Part shown: piece after piece, positions 1 through 8,920 of the stretch
How the letters are laid out: each line of letters starts with the position of its first letter
Position numbering within the stretch: the stretch's first letter is position 1
From: Paracoccaceae bacterium
Lineage (GTDB): Bacteria; Pseudomonadota; Alphaproteobacteria; Rhodobacterales; Rhodobacteraceae
Direction: 5' to 3'
Assembly: GCA_007694945.1 (NCBI GenBank)
Contig: REER01000113.1
Span: forward strand, 1 to 64,000
Length of the DNA: 64,000 nucleotides
The notes under the pieces: model-generated
Seen by the model: only the letters and a program-made list of their open reading frames with translations
Told to the model about the DNA's origin: nothing
The model's database searches: none
Position numbers and translations under genes: made by a program

Positions 1-90
1 TTTTTTCCCTCCCATAAAAACCCCCCCCCCCCGGGGGGCCCCCCGCCCCGGGGGGGGGGGGCCCCGCCCCCGCCGCCCCCCACGCCCGTC
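1..90. other. Low-complexity poly-C/poly-G contig end, probably sequencing or assembly artefact
   Basis: Homopolymer runs of T, C and G interrupting the ptsN reading frame. Confidence 0.8.
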
Positions 91-92
91 GG

Positions 93-254
93 ACCAAGGG
101 TTTCACGCTCCTGCAAGGCCGAAATCGCGGTTTCGGTGTTGAGTCCGTAGACAGTCTTGGCAACATCGCCGATGCTCTGGAACAGCCGTTTCTTGCTGGT
201 CGCAGAGGCGATGAACCGGACGGCCTTGGGGTTGAGCAAGTTTGTCATCTCCAT
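93..254 (-). CDS. ptsN: PTS IIA-like nitrogen regulatory protein PtsN, 3' part lost at the window edge
   Basis: Reverse translation from ATG at 254: MEMTNLLNPKAVRFIASATSKKRLFQSIGDVAKTVYGLNTETAISALQERETLG, PtsN-like N-terminus; runs into the low-complexity contig start; sits next to hpf. Confidence 0.75.
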
Positions 255-339
255 GGCGGTCGGTCTCCGGTGGCTAGAGGAATGAAAGGCGCTGCCGGGC
301 ACGGGGGGGCGCGGCTGTTCCGGTGAGATACAGATAGCG

Positions 340-906
340 TTATTGGGGATCAATCCAGCCGATATTGCCGTCATCGCGCCGATAGACGACATTCAGCCCG
401 CCATGGCGCTCATTGCGGAAGACCAGCACGGGAGCATGGGCCAGTTCCATCTGCATCACGGCCTCGCCCGCCGAGAGCGATGGGATGCGGGTCTCCATCT
501 CGGCGATAATCATCGGTTGCAGGTCCGCGGGCTCATCGGCGGCCTCGTCACTGTCACCCGCGACGATATAGCTGGACGCACCGGCAAATTCGACAGGCTG
601 TGCGCGGTCGCGGTGATGGTCCTTCAGGCGGCGCTTGTAGCGGCGCAACTGCTTGTCAAGCTTCTCGCGGCAGGATTCAAAAGCAGCATAGATCTCGCCC
701 GCATGCGCCTTGGCCTGCGCGGTCAGCCCGGTCGAGAGGTGCAGCGTTGCCTCGCAGACATGGTTATGCGCATCGCGCGAAAAGATCACCACGGCGTCGG
801 TCGGGCGCTGCTGGTATTTCTCGACCAATTCGCCGAACTCGGCTTTGACATGGGTCTGCAGAGCTTCTCCGATATCGATATGTCTGCCGCTGATCTGATA
901 ACGCAT
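340..906 (-). CDS. hpf: Ribosome hibernation promoting factor, long form
   Basis: MRYQISGRHIDIGEALQTHVKAEFGELVEKY... plus C-terminal domain AEMETRIPSLSAGEAVMQMELAHAPVLVFRNERHGGLNVVYRRDDGNIGWIDP. Confidence 0.95.
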   Translation of the reverse strand: MRYQISGRHIDIGEALQTHVKAEFGELVEKYQQRPTDAVVIFSRDAHNHVCEATLHLSTGLTAQAKAHAGEIYAAFESCREKLDKQLRRYKRRLKDHHRDRAQPVEFAGASSYIVAGDSDEAADEPADLQPMIIAEMETRIPSLSAGEAVMQMELAHAPVLVFRNERHGGLNVVYRRDDGNIGWIDPQ

Positions 907-1084
907 ACGCGCGTCTCCTCATTGTGATGGCGGCCCCGGGTGCACCGCCTGCTTCTTTCCCTCGGGCGCACTGGGGTGCTGCGCAGGTGTGCACTCCCAC
1001 CGGTTCGGGCCGGGCGCTGTAGTTGCCCTTATTTGGCGACAGAACCGGTCCGGATGTCAATGCCCTCTGCATAAGCTGGCGCCC

Positions 1085-1864
1085 TCAGCCGAGCCGGAAC
1101 TCGGTGCCGAGATAGACCCGGCGCACTTCGGCATCGGCGACCACTTCGGCGGGTGTGCCCGACTTGAGCACACCGCCGTCATGCAGGATATAGGCGCGGT
1201 CGACGATGGACAGCGTCTCGCGTACATTATGGTCGGTGATCAGCACGCCCAGCCCGCGGGTCTTGAGGTCGGCTACCAGATGGCGGATTTCGCCCACCGC
1301 GATCGGGTCCACGCCCGCAAAGGGCTCGTCCAGCAGCACATAGCGCGGCGAGGCTGCCAGCGCGCGCGCGATCTCGACCCGGCGCCGCTCGCCGCCCGAG
1401 AGCGCCAGTGCCGGTGCATCGCGCAGATGCGCGACCGAGAACTCCTCGAGCAACTGCTCTAGCCGATCACGCCGCCGGTAGCGGTCGGGCTCGGCTACTT
1501 CCAGCACCGCCATGATATTCTGCGCCACGCTGAGCCCGCGAAAGATCGACATTTCCTGGGGCAGATAGCCCAGCCCCAGCCGCGCACGCCGGAACAGCGG
1601 CAGGCTCGTGGCGTCCTGGCCGTCGATGCGCACAGTCCCGCCCTCGTGCCGGACGATGCCCGCGATGCAGTAGAAACAGGTCGTCTTGCCGCAACCATTG
1701 GGGCCAAGCAATGCCACCACTTCGCCCGGTTCCAACCGCAGCGTGACGTCGCGCAGAATGACGCGCTTGCCATAGCGTTTCTGCAGATTGCGGATCTCGA
1801 GCGCCGCCCCGCTTTGCGGCGCGACTTGCCCGGCATTGGCCGTTTCTGGGGCGGAGTCGTTCAT
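1085..1864 (-). CDS. lptB: LPS export ABC transporter ATP-binding protein
   Basis: Walker A GPNGCGKTT, LSGGERRRVEIARAL, adjacent lptA/lptC; start taken at MNDSAPETANAG (longer ORF overlaps lptA). Confidence 0.93.
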   Translation of the reverse strand: MNDSAPETANAGQVAPQSGAALEIRNLQKRYGKRVILRDVTLRLEPGEVVALLGPNGCGKTTCFYCIAGIVRHEGGTVRIDGQDATSLPLFRRARLGLGYLPQEMSIFRGLSVAQNIMAVLEVAEPDRYRRRDRLEQLLEEFSVAHLRDAPALALSGGERRRVEIARALAASPRYVLLDEPFAGVDPIAVGEIRHLVADLKTRGLGVLITDHNVRETLSIVDRAYILHDGGVLKSGTPAEVVADAEVRRVYLGTEFRLG

Positions 1865-1868
1865 CCGC

Positions 1869-2363
1869 TCAGGGATTGGTCTGGATGATGGTGCGCACAT
1901 TGCCCTCCATCCGGCCCTGGCCCGTGCGCAAGTTGACGAAGAGCTGGTCCCCAGAGAGCACATTCGGCCCCTGTGTCAGGATCACCGAGCCGCGCATGCT
2001 GACTGTGCCCGCTTCGACCTCATAGACAGCATTCGCGGCCTCGGCGGCTTCCTCGGCCGTCACCAGCGTGACCCCGCCAGACGCCTCCAGCCGCTGGATA
2101 CGATTGTCACCGCGCGCGTCATAGATGATGCGGATCAGCGGCGCGGCAAGGCGCATCTTGCCCTGGCCGAGCACGGCATTGCCCGAAAAGACGGTCTCGC
2201 CCGTGGTATTGTCAACTTCGAGACTGTCCGCGCGAATCTCGACCGGCTCGCCGCGCACCGAGTCGAGCCCGGAGAAGGAGAGCCCGGTGCCCTGCGCCAG
2301 CCCGGCCGTTGGCGCGCCTGTTCCGAGCGCCAGCAGGATACCGAATAAAGCCGTGGCTCGCAC
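1869..2363 (-). CDS. lptA: LPS transport periplasmic protein LptA (OstA-like)
   Basis: Signal peptide and OstA-like ADSLEVDNTTGETVFSGNAVLGQGKMRLAAPLI; position next to lptB. Confidence 0.9.
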   Translation of the reverse strand: MRATALFGILLALGTGAPTAGLAQGTGLSFSGLDSVRGEPVEIRADSLEVDNTTGETVFSGNAVLGQGKMRLAAPLIRIIYDARGDNRIQRLEASGGVTLVTAEEAAEAANAVYEVEAGTVSMRGSVILTQGPNVLSGDQLFVNLRTGQGRMEGNVRTIIQTNP

Positions 2364-2374
2364 GCGCTGTGCTC

Positions 2375-3004
2375 CTATTCCTGATCTGGCCGATATATCA
2401 GCCTGACATTGCCGCTGAAGGCAAGCAGATATCCGTCCGGATTGGCGGGCGAAGGGGCCACCCGGACCGAATCTGCCTCGATCTCTCCCGGTGGCCCGGT
2501 TGCCGTGATCCCGCCGCTCCCGGTGACCTCGGTGCGGTCGAGCGCTGCGGTCAAGATTGACATCCGAGCGTGGTAGCCATCCGAGGTCGCTAGCACGACC
2601 TCGCCACCCATGGTCATCAGATTCTGGGCTTGGTCCAGCCGCCCATCGCTGGCGTGAAAGGTGACCTGCCGCGAGGACGGGAATACGAGCGCGCCGCCGG
2701 GCGCGTCCAGTTCCAACTCCAGCGGATGCTGCGCCTGCAAATCACTGATCGCGCGCACGGCCTCTGCCTCGATGGTCAGGGCGGCGTCGTCACTAGTGAC
2801 CCCGGCAAAGCGTGCCGCGCCGATGCGCGGCTGGCGGGTCAGTTCGGCGATATCGAGTTCGGCCTGCTGGACCGCCAGATCAGGGTCGATGCTGCGCGAG
2901 AACAGAAAAATGGTCGAGAGCAGGACCAGCGCGCCCAGTGGCAGGATCAGGCGCAGCACGCGCGCCATGGCTGCGAGTGGGCGGGAGGGAAGGGCATCGG
3001 CCAC
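2375..3004 (-). CDS. lptC: LPS export system protein LptC
   Basis: N-terminal TM helix then LptC-like repeats; synteny with lptA/lptB. Confidence 0.85.
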   Translation of the reverse strand: MADALPSRPLAAMARVLRLILPLGALVLLSTIFLFSRSIDPDLAVQQAELDIAELTRQPRIGAARFAGVTSDDAALTIEAEAVRAISDLQAQHPLELELDAPGGALVFPSSRQVTFHASDGRLDQAQNLMTMGGEVVLATSDGYHARMSILTAALDRTEVTGSGGITATGPPGEIEADSVRVAPSPANPDGYLLAFSGNVRLIYRPDQE

Positions 3005-3014
3005 TGGCGGCGCC

Positions 3015-3632
3015 TCAATGCGCGAAGATGTCAGTATCGGGCCAACCCATCAGGTCCAGCTCGGCGCGGGTGGGCAGAAAGTCGAAACAGCGCTGGGCGA
3101 GATCGCTGCGGCCTTCGCGGGCGAGCATCTCGTCAAGGGCCGCGCGCAGCCGGTGCAGGTGCAGCACATCCGAGGCGGCGTATTCCTGCTGCGCTGTCGT
3201 CAGCGTCGCAGCGCCCCAGTCCGAACTTTGCTGCTGCTTGGAGATGTCGACACCGAGAAGTTCGGCCAGCAGATACTTCAGCCCGTGGCGGTCCGTATAA
3301 GTGCGTACCAGCTTCGAGGCGATCTTGGTGCAATAGACTGGCGCTGTGGTGACACCATAGCTTGCGCGCAACAGCGAGATGTCGAAGCGACCGAAATGAA
3401 AGAGCTTGAGCACCTGTGGGTCAGTCAGCAGCCGTGTCAGGTTGGGAGCGGGTTGCATGTCGCGGGCGACCTGCACCAGATGCGCGTCACCATCCCCGCT
3501 CGAGAGTTGCACGACGCAGAGCCGGTCGCGATGTGGGTTGAGCCCCATCGACTCGCAGTCGATGGCCACAACAGGGCCAAGATCTAGCCCATCGGGCAGG
3601 TCATCGGCGTGAAGGTGCAGGGTCATGGGCAA
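3015..3632 (-). CDS. rnd: Ribonuclease D
   Basis: DEDD exonuclease motifs AIDCESMGLNPHRDRLCVVQLS and ASDVLHLHRL. Confidence 0.9.
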   Translation of the reverse strand: MPMTLHLHADDLPDGLDLGPVVAIDCESMGLNPHRDRLCVVQLSSGDGDAHLVQVARDMQPAPNLTRLLTDPQVLKLFHFGRFDISLLRASYGVTTAPVYCTKIASKLVRTYTDRHGLKYLLAELLGVDISKQQQSSDWGAATLTTAQQEYAASDVLHLHRLRAALDEMLAREGRSDLAQRCFDFLPTRAELDLMGWPDTDIFAH

Positions 3633-3798
3633 ACGGCCTTGGCACAGAAAAAGGATGCAACGGGGCTAGAAGGGTTCCGGCGGAAAATCAAGCGCTTTGG
3701 CCAGAGCGGGTTGACGTATGGTCAGGCGCTCTGGTGCCGATTCCGTGCCTTGTACGGGGCCCCCGTTGCGCTAAGCTGGTTGTGATGAAAGGTATCCG

Positions 3799-4449
3799 AT
3801 GACACAGCCTCGACTGAGATACAGCACCGCCGAGACGCGATTGGACACGGTGGTCCATATCACGGGGCTGGGGCTGGCAGTGCTGGCCGTGCCGCTGCTG
3901 GTCGGGGCCGCGCTGATGCGCAGCTTCGAGAGCGGATCGGGCAGTTTCGTGCTTGCTGTGCTGATCTACGGGCTGTCGTTTCTCGCAATGATTGGCGCCT
4001 CGGCGCTCTACAACACAAGCGTGAAACCGGCGCTGAACTGGCTTTTTCAAAGGCTTGACCATGCTGCGATCTATCTCAAGATCGCGGGCACCTATACGCC
4101 TTTCACGCTGATCACGGGGCAGGGGCTTTGGCTGTTGGCTGGGCTCTGGGGCGCGGCGGCACTGGGCGTGGGGCTCAAGCTTGCCTCGCCCATACGTTTT
4201 CGTTGGCTGGCGCTCGGGCTCTATCTCGGCATGGGCTGGGCCGGGTTGATGATCCTGCCCGATCTGGCAGCCGTGCTGCCGCTTTCGGTGCTGGTGCTGA
4301 TGGTCGCGGGCGGGGTGGTCTACACGCTGGGCGTGGTGTTCTATCTCTGGACACAGCTACCCTATCACTATGCCATCTGGCATATCTTTGTGTTGGTCGC
4401 GTCATTTCTCTTCTACGCTGCGGTGCTGCTTCTTCTGGTCTTCGTCTGA
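3799..4449 (+). CDS. Hemolysin III family (PAQR-like) membrane protein
   Basis: 7-TM protein with GASALYNTSVKPALNWLFQRLDHAAIYLKIAGTYTPF and YHYAIWHIFVL. Confidence 0.9.
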   Translation: MTQPRLRYSTAETRLDTVVHITGLGLAVLAVPLLVGAALMRSFESGSGSFVLAVLIYGLSFLAMIGASALYNTSVKPALNWLFQRLDHAAIYLKIAGTYTPFTLITGQGLWLLAGLWGAAALGVGLKLASPIRFRWLALGLYLGMGWAGLMILPDLAAVLPLSVLVLMVAGGVVYTLGVVFYLWTQLPYHYAIWHIFVLVASFLFYAAVLLLLVFV

Positions 4450-5223
4450 GGGCCAGGCGCCGCGAGCCTCCAGCACCTCGCGCAGCAGCGTGGGGCAGTC
4501 AGTCATCAGCCCATCGACACCGAGGTCGAGAAGCCGGGTCATCTCGCGCTTGTCGTTGACGGTCCAGATCTGCACTGCCACACCGGCCTCATGCGCCGCG
4601 CGGATGAAGCGGCGGGTAATGACCGCGATGCCGTTCCAGGACACAGGCACTTGCACGACACCGAAATCCCCTAGCCCGAAGGGCATCCCCCAGCCGCGTG
4701 CCCAGAGCTTTGCCACCTGCAGATGCGCGGGCGACCACAACAGCCCGGGCCCGAGGGCCGCACGCGCCTCGCGCGTGCGTTTCGGGTCAAAGGAGCCGAT
4801 GCAGATCCGCTCGAGCACGCCCAGTCGCTTGATCAACGCGCAGAGCGGAGTCACGGCCTGCGAGGATTTGGTCTCTATATTGACGAAAAGGCGTGGGAAG
4901 CTCGCAAACAGCTCTTCAAGCCGCGGTATCTCGGCGCCGCCTTTCGTGCGGATTTCGCGCAGTTCGGACCAGTCGAGATCGGCGATGCGCCGCGGGTCGC
5001 CGCAGATGCGGCTCATGTCCGGATCATGATGGATCACCACCACGCCATCGCGCGTGGCATGCACGTCAAGCTCGACATGGCTGTAGCCGAGGCCCACCGC
5101 ATGTGCGAAGGCTGGCATCGTGTTTTCCTCGACCTCGCGAGCCCCGCCGCGATGGGCGAAGGCATGGGCACGCGGTGCGGTCAGGAACGGATGGTCGCGC
5201 AAGTCTCTCATGCTCTGCATCAT
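4402..5223 (-). CDS. Glycerophosphodiester phosphodiesterase family protein
   Basis: AFAHRGGAREVEENTMPAFAHAVGLGYSHVELDVHATRDGVVVIHHDP; start chosen at MMQSMRD because the longer ORF overlaps the hsp20 promoter. Confidence 0.9.
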   Translation of the reverse strand: MMQSMRDLRDHPFLTAPRAHAFAHRGGAREVEENTMPAFAHAVGLGYSHVELDVHATRDGVVVIHHDPDMSRICGDPRRIADLDWSELREIRTKGGAEIPRLEELFASFPRLFVNIETKSSQAVTPLCALIKRLGVLERICIGSFDPKRTREARAALGPGLLWSPAHLQVAKLWARGWGMPFGLGDFGVVQVPVSWNGIAVITRRFIRAAHEAGVAVQIWTVNDKREMTRLLDLGVDGLMTDCPTLLREVLEARGAWPSDEDQKKQHRSVEEK

Positions 5224-5281
5224 GCCTGCTTTGCGCGTCTTGTCGAGAGGGCAGGGGTCGGTCGCGAAGCATGGCCGTGGT

Positions 5282-5295
5282 TTGACACAGGTCAA
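5282..5295. promoter_or_regulatory. Palindromic site TTGAC-ACAG-GTCAA (Crp/Fnr-like), upstream of hsp20
   Basis: Same motif recurs in the 48-62 kb block; 59 bp before hsp20 start. Confidence 0.6.
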
Positions 5296-5354
5296 TGTAT
5301 CGTCCATCGACTCGCTTCAAGATTGTGAGACGATCATACACGCGGGAGGGTATC

Positions 5355-5771
5355 ATGATCGAGAAATCACCCTTGGGTCAGTTCTGGCCTTCGCTGAGCG
5401 AGCCGTTCCGTCATCTCGGTACCCGGTTGGCGGAGTTCGTCTCGCCCGCGTCCGAAGCCTCCTCCGATGATGCAGCTTATCACATCAAACTCGAGCTGCC
5501 CGGAGTCGAGGAGGACGATATTCATGTCACTGTCGATGACGGTGTGATGACGATCCGCGGCGAGAAGAAAGTCACGCGCGAGGACAAGGGCGAGACCTGG
5601 TATTTCTCCGAGCGTCAGTATGGCAGCTTCTCGCGCAGCTTCCGACTGCCGGCCGACGCGCATGCAGACAAGGTGAGCGCGGCCCTGAAAGATGGCGTGC
5701 TGGAGGTCAGCGTGCCGCGCAAGGCCATTGAGGCGCCGACCGAGAAGCGAATCCCGATTTCACGCGGATAG
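5355..5771 (+). CDS. Hsp20/alpha-crystallin family small heat shock protein
   Basis: YHIKLELPGVEEDDIHVTVDDGVMTIRGEKK...RSFRLPADAHADKVSAALKDGVLEVSVPR. Confidence 0.95.
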   Translation: MIEKSPLGQFWPSLSEPFRHLGTRLAEFVSPASEASSDDAAYHIKLELPGVEEDDIHVTVDDGVMTIRGEKKVTREDKGETWYFSERQYGSFSRSFRLPADAHADKVSAALKDGVLEVSVPRKAIEAPTEKRIPISRG

Positions 5772-5780
5772 ACAACGAAC

Positions 5781-5809
5781 AGCAGGGCCGTGCGAAGCGC
5801 GGCCCTGCT
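5781..5809 (+). terminator. Hairpin after hsp20
   Basis: agcagggccg-tgcgaagcg-cggccctgct inverted repeat 9 bp after stop. Confidence 0.6.
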
Positions 5810-5968
5810 TCACCATCAGCGGCCTTTGCGGCATGCAGGTTTTTTCCGGTTTGTCGTGTGTCACGGGTCAAGCTGTGTTAATTTGAACAAAAACCGGGTC
5901 TCCGGGTCAGTAGCTGCCTTGCAGCGAACAAGCCTCCGAGATGTACCCGACCAACAGAGGGGACTGAC

Positions 5969-6163
5969 ATGACTGCTACCAAGACTCGAGAGGCTAATGC
6001 GCGTCCGGCTGTACCGTCCCGCATGACTGAAAAGCACGAAAACAACATTCATGCGCTGGCGTTCCATTCCTTGGGGATTGTGAATGCCACGCTGCAGCGG
6101 CGCTGGCGGCAGCGGGTGATGCCTGTGACGCAGGCGCGCGCGCAGATGACGTGGCCATCGTAA
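5969..6163 (+). CDS. Small hypothetical protein (64 aa)
   Basis: ATG preceded by agaggggac; MTATKTREANARPAVPSRMTEKHENNIHALAFHSLGIVNATLQRRWRQ; basic. Confidence 0.5.
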   Translation: MTATKTREANARPAVPSRMTEKHENNIHALAFHSLGIVNATLQRRWRQRVMPVTQARAQMTWPS

Positions 6164-6291
6164 GGCAGGCGTTCCCTCCTCAGGTCTGGCAGAGTTGATC
6201 CGCAGGCGCGTGCGCCTCTCCGACCTTTCTGCTATTTGTCAAGCCGCCTGCAAGCTGCCATCCTTGTCATATTGCATGCACGGAGGCAGCG

Positions 6292-7281
6292 ATGAGTGAC
6301 CCGTCATTTGATCAGATTCCCGAAACTGCGCTCGCTTGGCATCGGGCGGGACAGGGCGCCGTGCTCGCAACAGTGATCGAGACCTGGGGTTCGGCGCCGC
6401 GTCAGGCGGGCAGCCAGTTGGTGATCTCGGGCGCGGGCGAGATGATGGGCTCGGTCTCGGGTGGCTGCGTCGAAGGGGCCGTGGTGGTCGAGGCGCTGGA
6501 TGCGTTGGCAGAGGGCCGCCCGCGTGTGCTGAGCTTTGGTGTAGCCGACGAGACTGCCTTCGAGGTCGGGCTGGCTTGTGGTGGGACGATTCGGATTCTG
6601 ATCGAGCCTGTTGGAGCCGCGGAGCCTGCATTGCCCGAGACGGTTCTGGAGGAGATTACGAAAGCGCGCGCTGCGCGCGCGCCCGTCGCCTGCGTGACCG
6701 ATCTCGAGACTTGGGAGCGCAGGCTTGCAGGCCCCGAGGACGCGGCGCTTGCGCCGCGCTTCCGCACCGACCAGTCGGGACTGGATGAGGCGGGGCTGAT
6801 GGTCACGCTGCACAACCCGCCGCTGCGGCTCGTTGTGGTAGGGGCCGTACATATCGCGCAGGCGCTGCTGCCAATGGCGCGGCTGGCAGGCTATGACCCC
6901 TATCTTGTCGATCCGCGCGCGGCCTTTGCCTCGGAGGGGCGCTTTCCGGGCGAGGTGATCTCGCAGGACTGGCCCGACGAAGCACTGGCCGCGATCGGCA
7001 TTGATGCCCGCACTGCCGTTGTGACGCTGACCCATGACAGCAAGCTTGACGATCCCGCACTGATGACCGCGCTGCGCTCGGATGCCTTTTATATAGGCGC
7101 GCTGGGCTCGACCCGCACTCACGCCAAGCGGCTGGAGCGGTTGCGCGCGTCGGGACTGACCGAGGAGGATTTCGAACGCATTCACGCGCCGGTCGGTCTC
7201 AATCTGGGGGCGCGCAGCCCGGCGGAGATCGCCGTCGCCACGCTCGCACAGATCACGCTGGCACTGCGAGGGGCGAAATGA
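6292..7281 (+). CDS. XdhC/CoxI family protein
   Basis: TWGSAPRQAGSQLVISGAGEMMGSVSGGCVEGAVV, VVVGAVHIAQALLPMA, FYIGALGSTRTHAKRLERL. Confidence 0.93.
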   Translation: MSDPSFDQIPETALAWHRAGQGAVLATVIETWGSAPRQAGSQLVISGAGEMMGSVSGGCVEGAVVVEALDALAEGRPRVLSFGVADETAFEVGLACGGTIRILIEPVGAAEPALPETVLEEITKARAARAPVACVTDLETWERRLAGPEDAALAPRFRTDQSGLDEAGLMVTLHNPPLRLVVVGAVHIAQALLPMARLAGYDPYLVDPRAAFASEGRFPGEVISQDWPDEALAAIGIDARTAVVTLTHDSKLDDPALMTALRSDAFYIGALGSTRTHAKRLERLRASGLTEEDFERIHAPVGLNLGARSPAEIAVATLAQITLALRGAK

Positions 7282-8306
7282 AGTTCGGACCGGTGCCACT
7301 CGCAGAAGCTGAGGGCGCGATCCTTGCGCATTCCGTGGCGCTGATCAAGGGGCGGCTGCGCAAGGGACGAGACCTGACGCGGGCCGATCTGAGTGCATTG
7401 GCAGAAGCCGGGGTCAGTGAGGTGACTGTCGCACGGCTGGAGCCCGGCGATCTGCATGAGGATGCCGCCGCGCTGGCGCTGGCCGAGGCGCTGGTCCCCG
7501 ACCCAGAGGCCGCGGGGCTCTCACTGCGCCCGGTGGGCACCGGGCGGGTGAATATCGTCGCCGACGGGCCGGGGTTGGTACAGGTTGGGGCAGAGCAGAT
7601 TCATGCCGCCAATCTTGTTGATCCGGCGATCACCGTGGCGACCCTGCCCCACCTGCACCGGGTCGAGGCCGGAACCATGGTCGCGACGGTGAAGATCATC
7701 GCTTATGCGGTGCCCGCCGCCGCGCTGGAGGCGGCCTGCTCGCAAGCGCGCAGCGCATTGCGACTGCTGCCCCCGGTGCTGCAACGGGCTGTGCTGATCC
7801 AGACCCGTGTTTCGCCCGAGGAAAGTGGTGCGAAAGGCCATGCGGTCACAGAAGCGCGGCTGGAGCGGCTGGGCGTGCGCCTCGCACCACCTTGCCTTGT
7901 CGCGCACGACATGGAGCCACTGGCAGCAGCGCTGCGCGGCGCGGAGGGCGATCTGTTGCTGATCCTGACGGGATCGGCCACCTCGGATATCCATGACACG
8001 GCGCCCGGGGCGCTGCGCCGCGCCGGTGGCGAGGTCGCGCATTTCGGCATGCCGGTCGATCCGGGTAATCTGCTCTTTCTGGGCAGCCTCGATGGGCGCC
8101 CGGTGGTCGGCCTGCCGGGCTGCGCCAAAAGCCCGAAACTCAACGGCGCCGACTGGGTCATGGAGCGGCTGATTTGCGGGCTTGACGTGACCCCTGCAGA
8201 TATCATGTCATGGGGTGTCGGCGGTCTGCTGGGTGAAATTGGTTCGCGCCCGCGCCCGCGTCGTCTGGGGGAAGAGGGCGTATCCGAAAAGGCTTCCCGC
8301 GAGTAA
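7278..8306 (+). CDS. Molybdopterin-binding (MoeA/MogA-like) protein linked to Mo hydroxylase maturation
   Basis: Overlaps xdhC stop by 4 bp; LLLILTGSATSDIHDTAPGALRRAGGEVAHFGMPVDPGNLL, VVGLPGCAKSPKLNGADWVMERL. Confidence 0.85.
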   Translation: MKFGPVPLAEAEGAILAHSVALIKGRLRKGRDLTRADLSALAEAGVSEVTVARLEPGDLHEDAAALALAEALVPDPEAAGLSLRPVGTGRVNIVADGPGLVQVGAEQIHAANLVDPAITVATLPHLHRVEAGTMVATVKIIAYAVPAAALEAACSQARSALRLLPPVLQRAVLIQTRVSPEESGAKGHAVTEARLERLGVRLAPPCLVAHDMEPLAAALRGAEGDLLLILTGSATSDIHDTAPGALRRAGGEVAHFGMPVDPGNLLFLGSLDGRPVVGLPGCAKSPKLNGADWVMERLICGLDVTPADIMSWGVGGLLGEIGSRPRPRRLGEEGVSEKASRE

Positions 8307-8377
8307 GCCTAAAGTCGGATATGTAGTTGCACAGAACAGTGTTTTACTGCGGTCAATGACAGGCATGGGAGGATTTG

Positions 8378-8863
8378 ATGCCAAAGGTGATGATGAAGGT
8401 AAACGGGGCTGAGGCTGCCGCAGAAGTCGAGGGGCGAACGCTGCTCTCGACCTATCTGCGCGATCTCATCGGTCTTACCGGCACGCATGTCGGCTGCGAT
8501 ACCAGCCAATGTGGGGCCTGTGTGGTGCTGGTCGATGGCCAGCCAGTCAAATCCTGCACGGCCTTTGCCGCTGATCTGGAGGGGGCCGAGGTGACTACGG
8601 TCGAAGGGATGACCAACCCCGATGGCAGCCTGAGCGTGATCCAGCAGGCGTTTCAGGATTATCACGGGCTGCAATGCGGCTTCTGTACACCGGGCATGGT
8701 GATGTCGACAGCTGCCCTTCTGGCCGAGAACCCCAAGCCCAGCGAGGAAGAGATTCGGCATTACCTCGAAGGCAATATCTGCCGCTGCACAGGCTATCAG
8801 AACATTGTGCGCGCAGTGATGGCTGCTTCGGGGCAGGATGCGGGCGCACTCGCCGCAGAATGA
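8378..8863 (+). CDS. coxS: CO dehydrogenase-type small (2Fe-2S) subunit
   Basis: [22 protein letters not shown] and [11 protein letters not shown]...[12 protein letters not shown]. Confidence 0.93.
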   Translation: MPKVMMKVNGAEAAAEVEGRTLLSTYLRDLIGLTGTHVGCDTSQCGACVVLVDGQPVKSCTAFAADLEGAEVTTVEGMTNPDGSLSVIQQAFQDYHGLQCGFCTPGMVMSTAALLAENPKPSEEEIRHYLEGNICRCTGYQNIVRAVMAASGQDAGALAAE

Positions 8864-8920
8864 GATTTGTAGGGTGGGTGCCTTGTGCCCGCCATGACAT
8901 CACGGATTCAGGAGGATACC

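Noticed and set aside
343-927. Long plus-strand ORF antisense to hpf, and many similar long antisense ORFs (e.g. 8900..10204, 14681..16771, 22096..23577, 45601..47460)
   Set aside because: Shadow ORFs from high-GC codon bias opposite well-supported genes; composition (R, A, H, Q rich) is not protein-family-like.
3712-3727. ttgacgtatggtcagg resembles the TTRAC-N4-GTYAA motif
   Set aside because: Spacer is 5 rather than 4 and the last arm base does not match.
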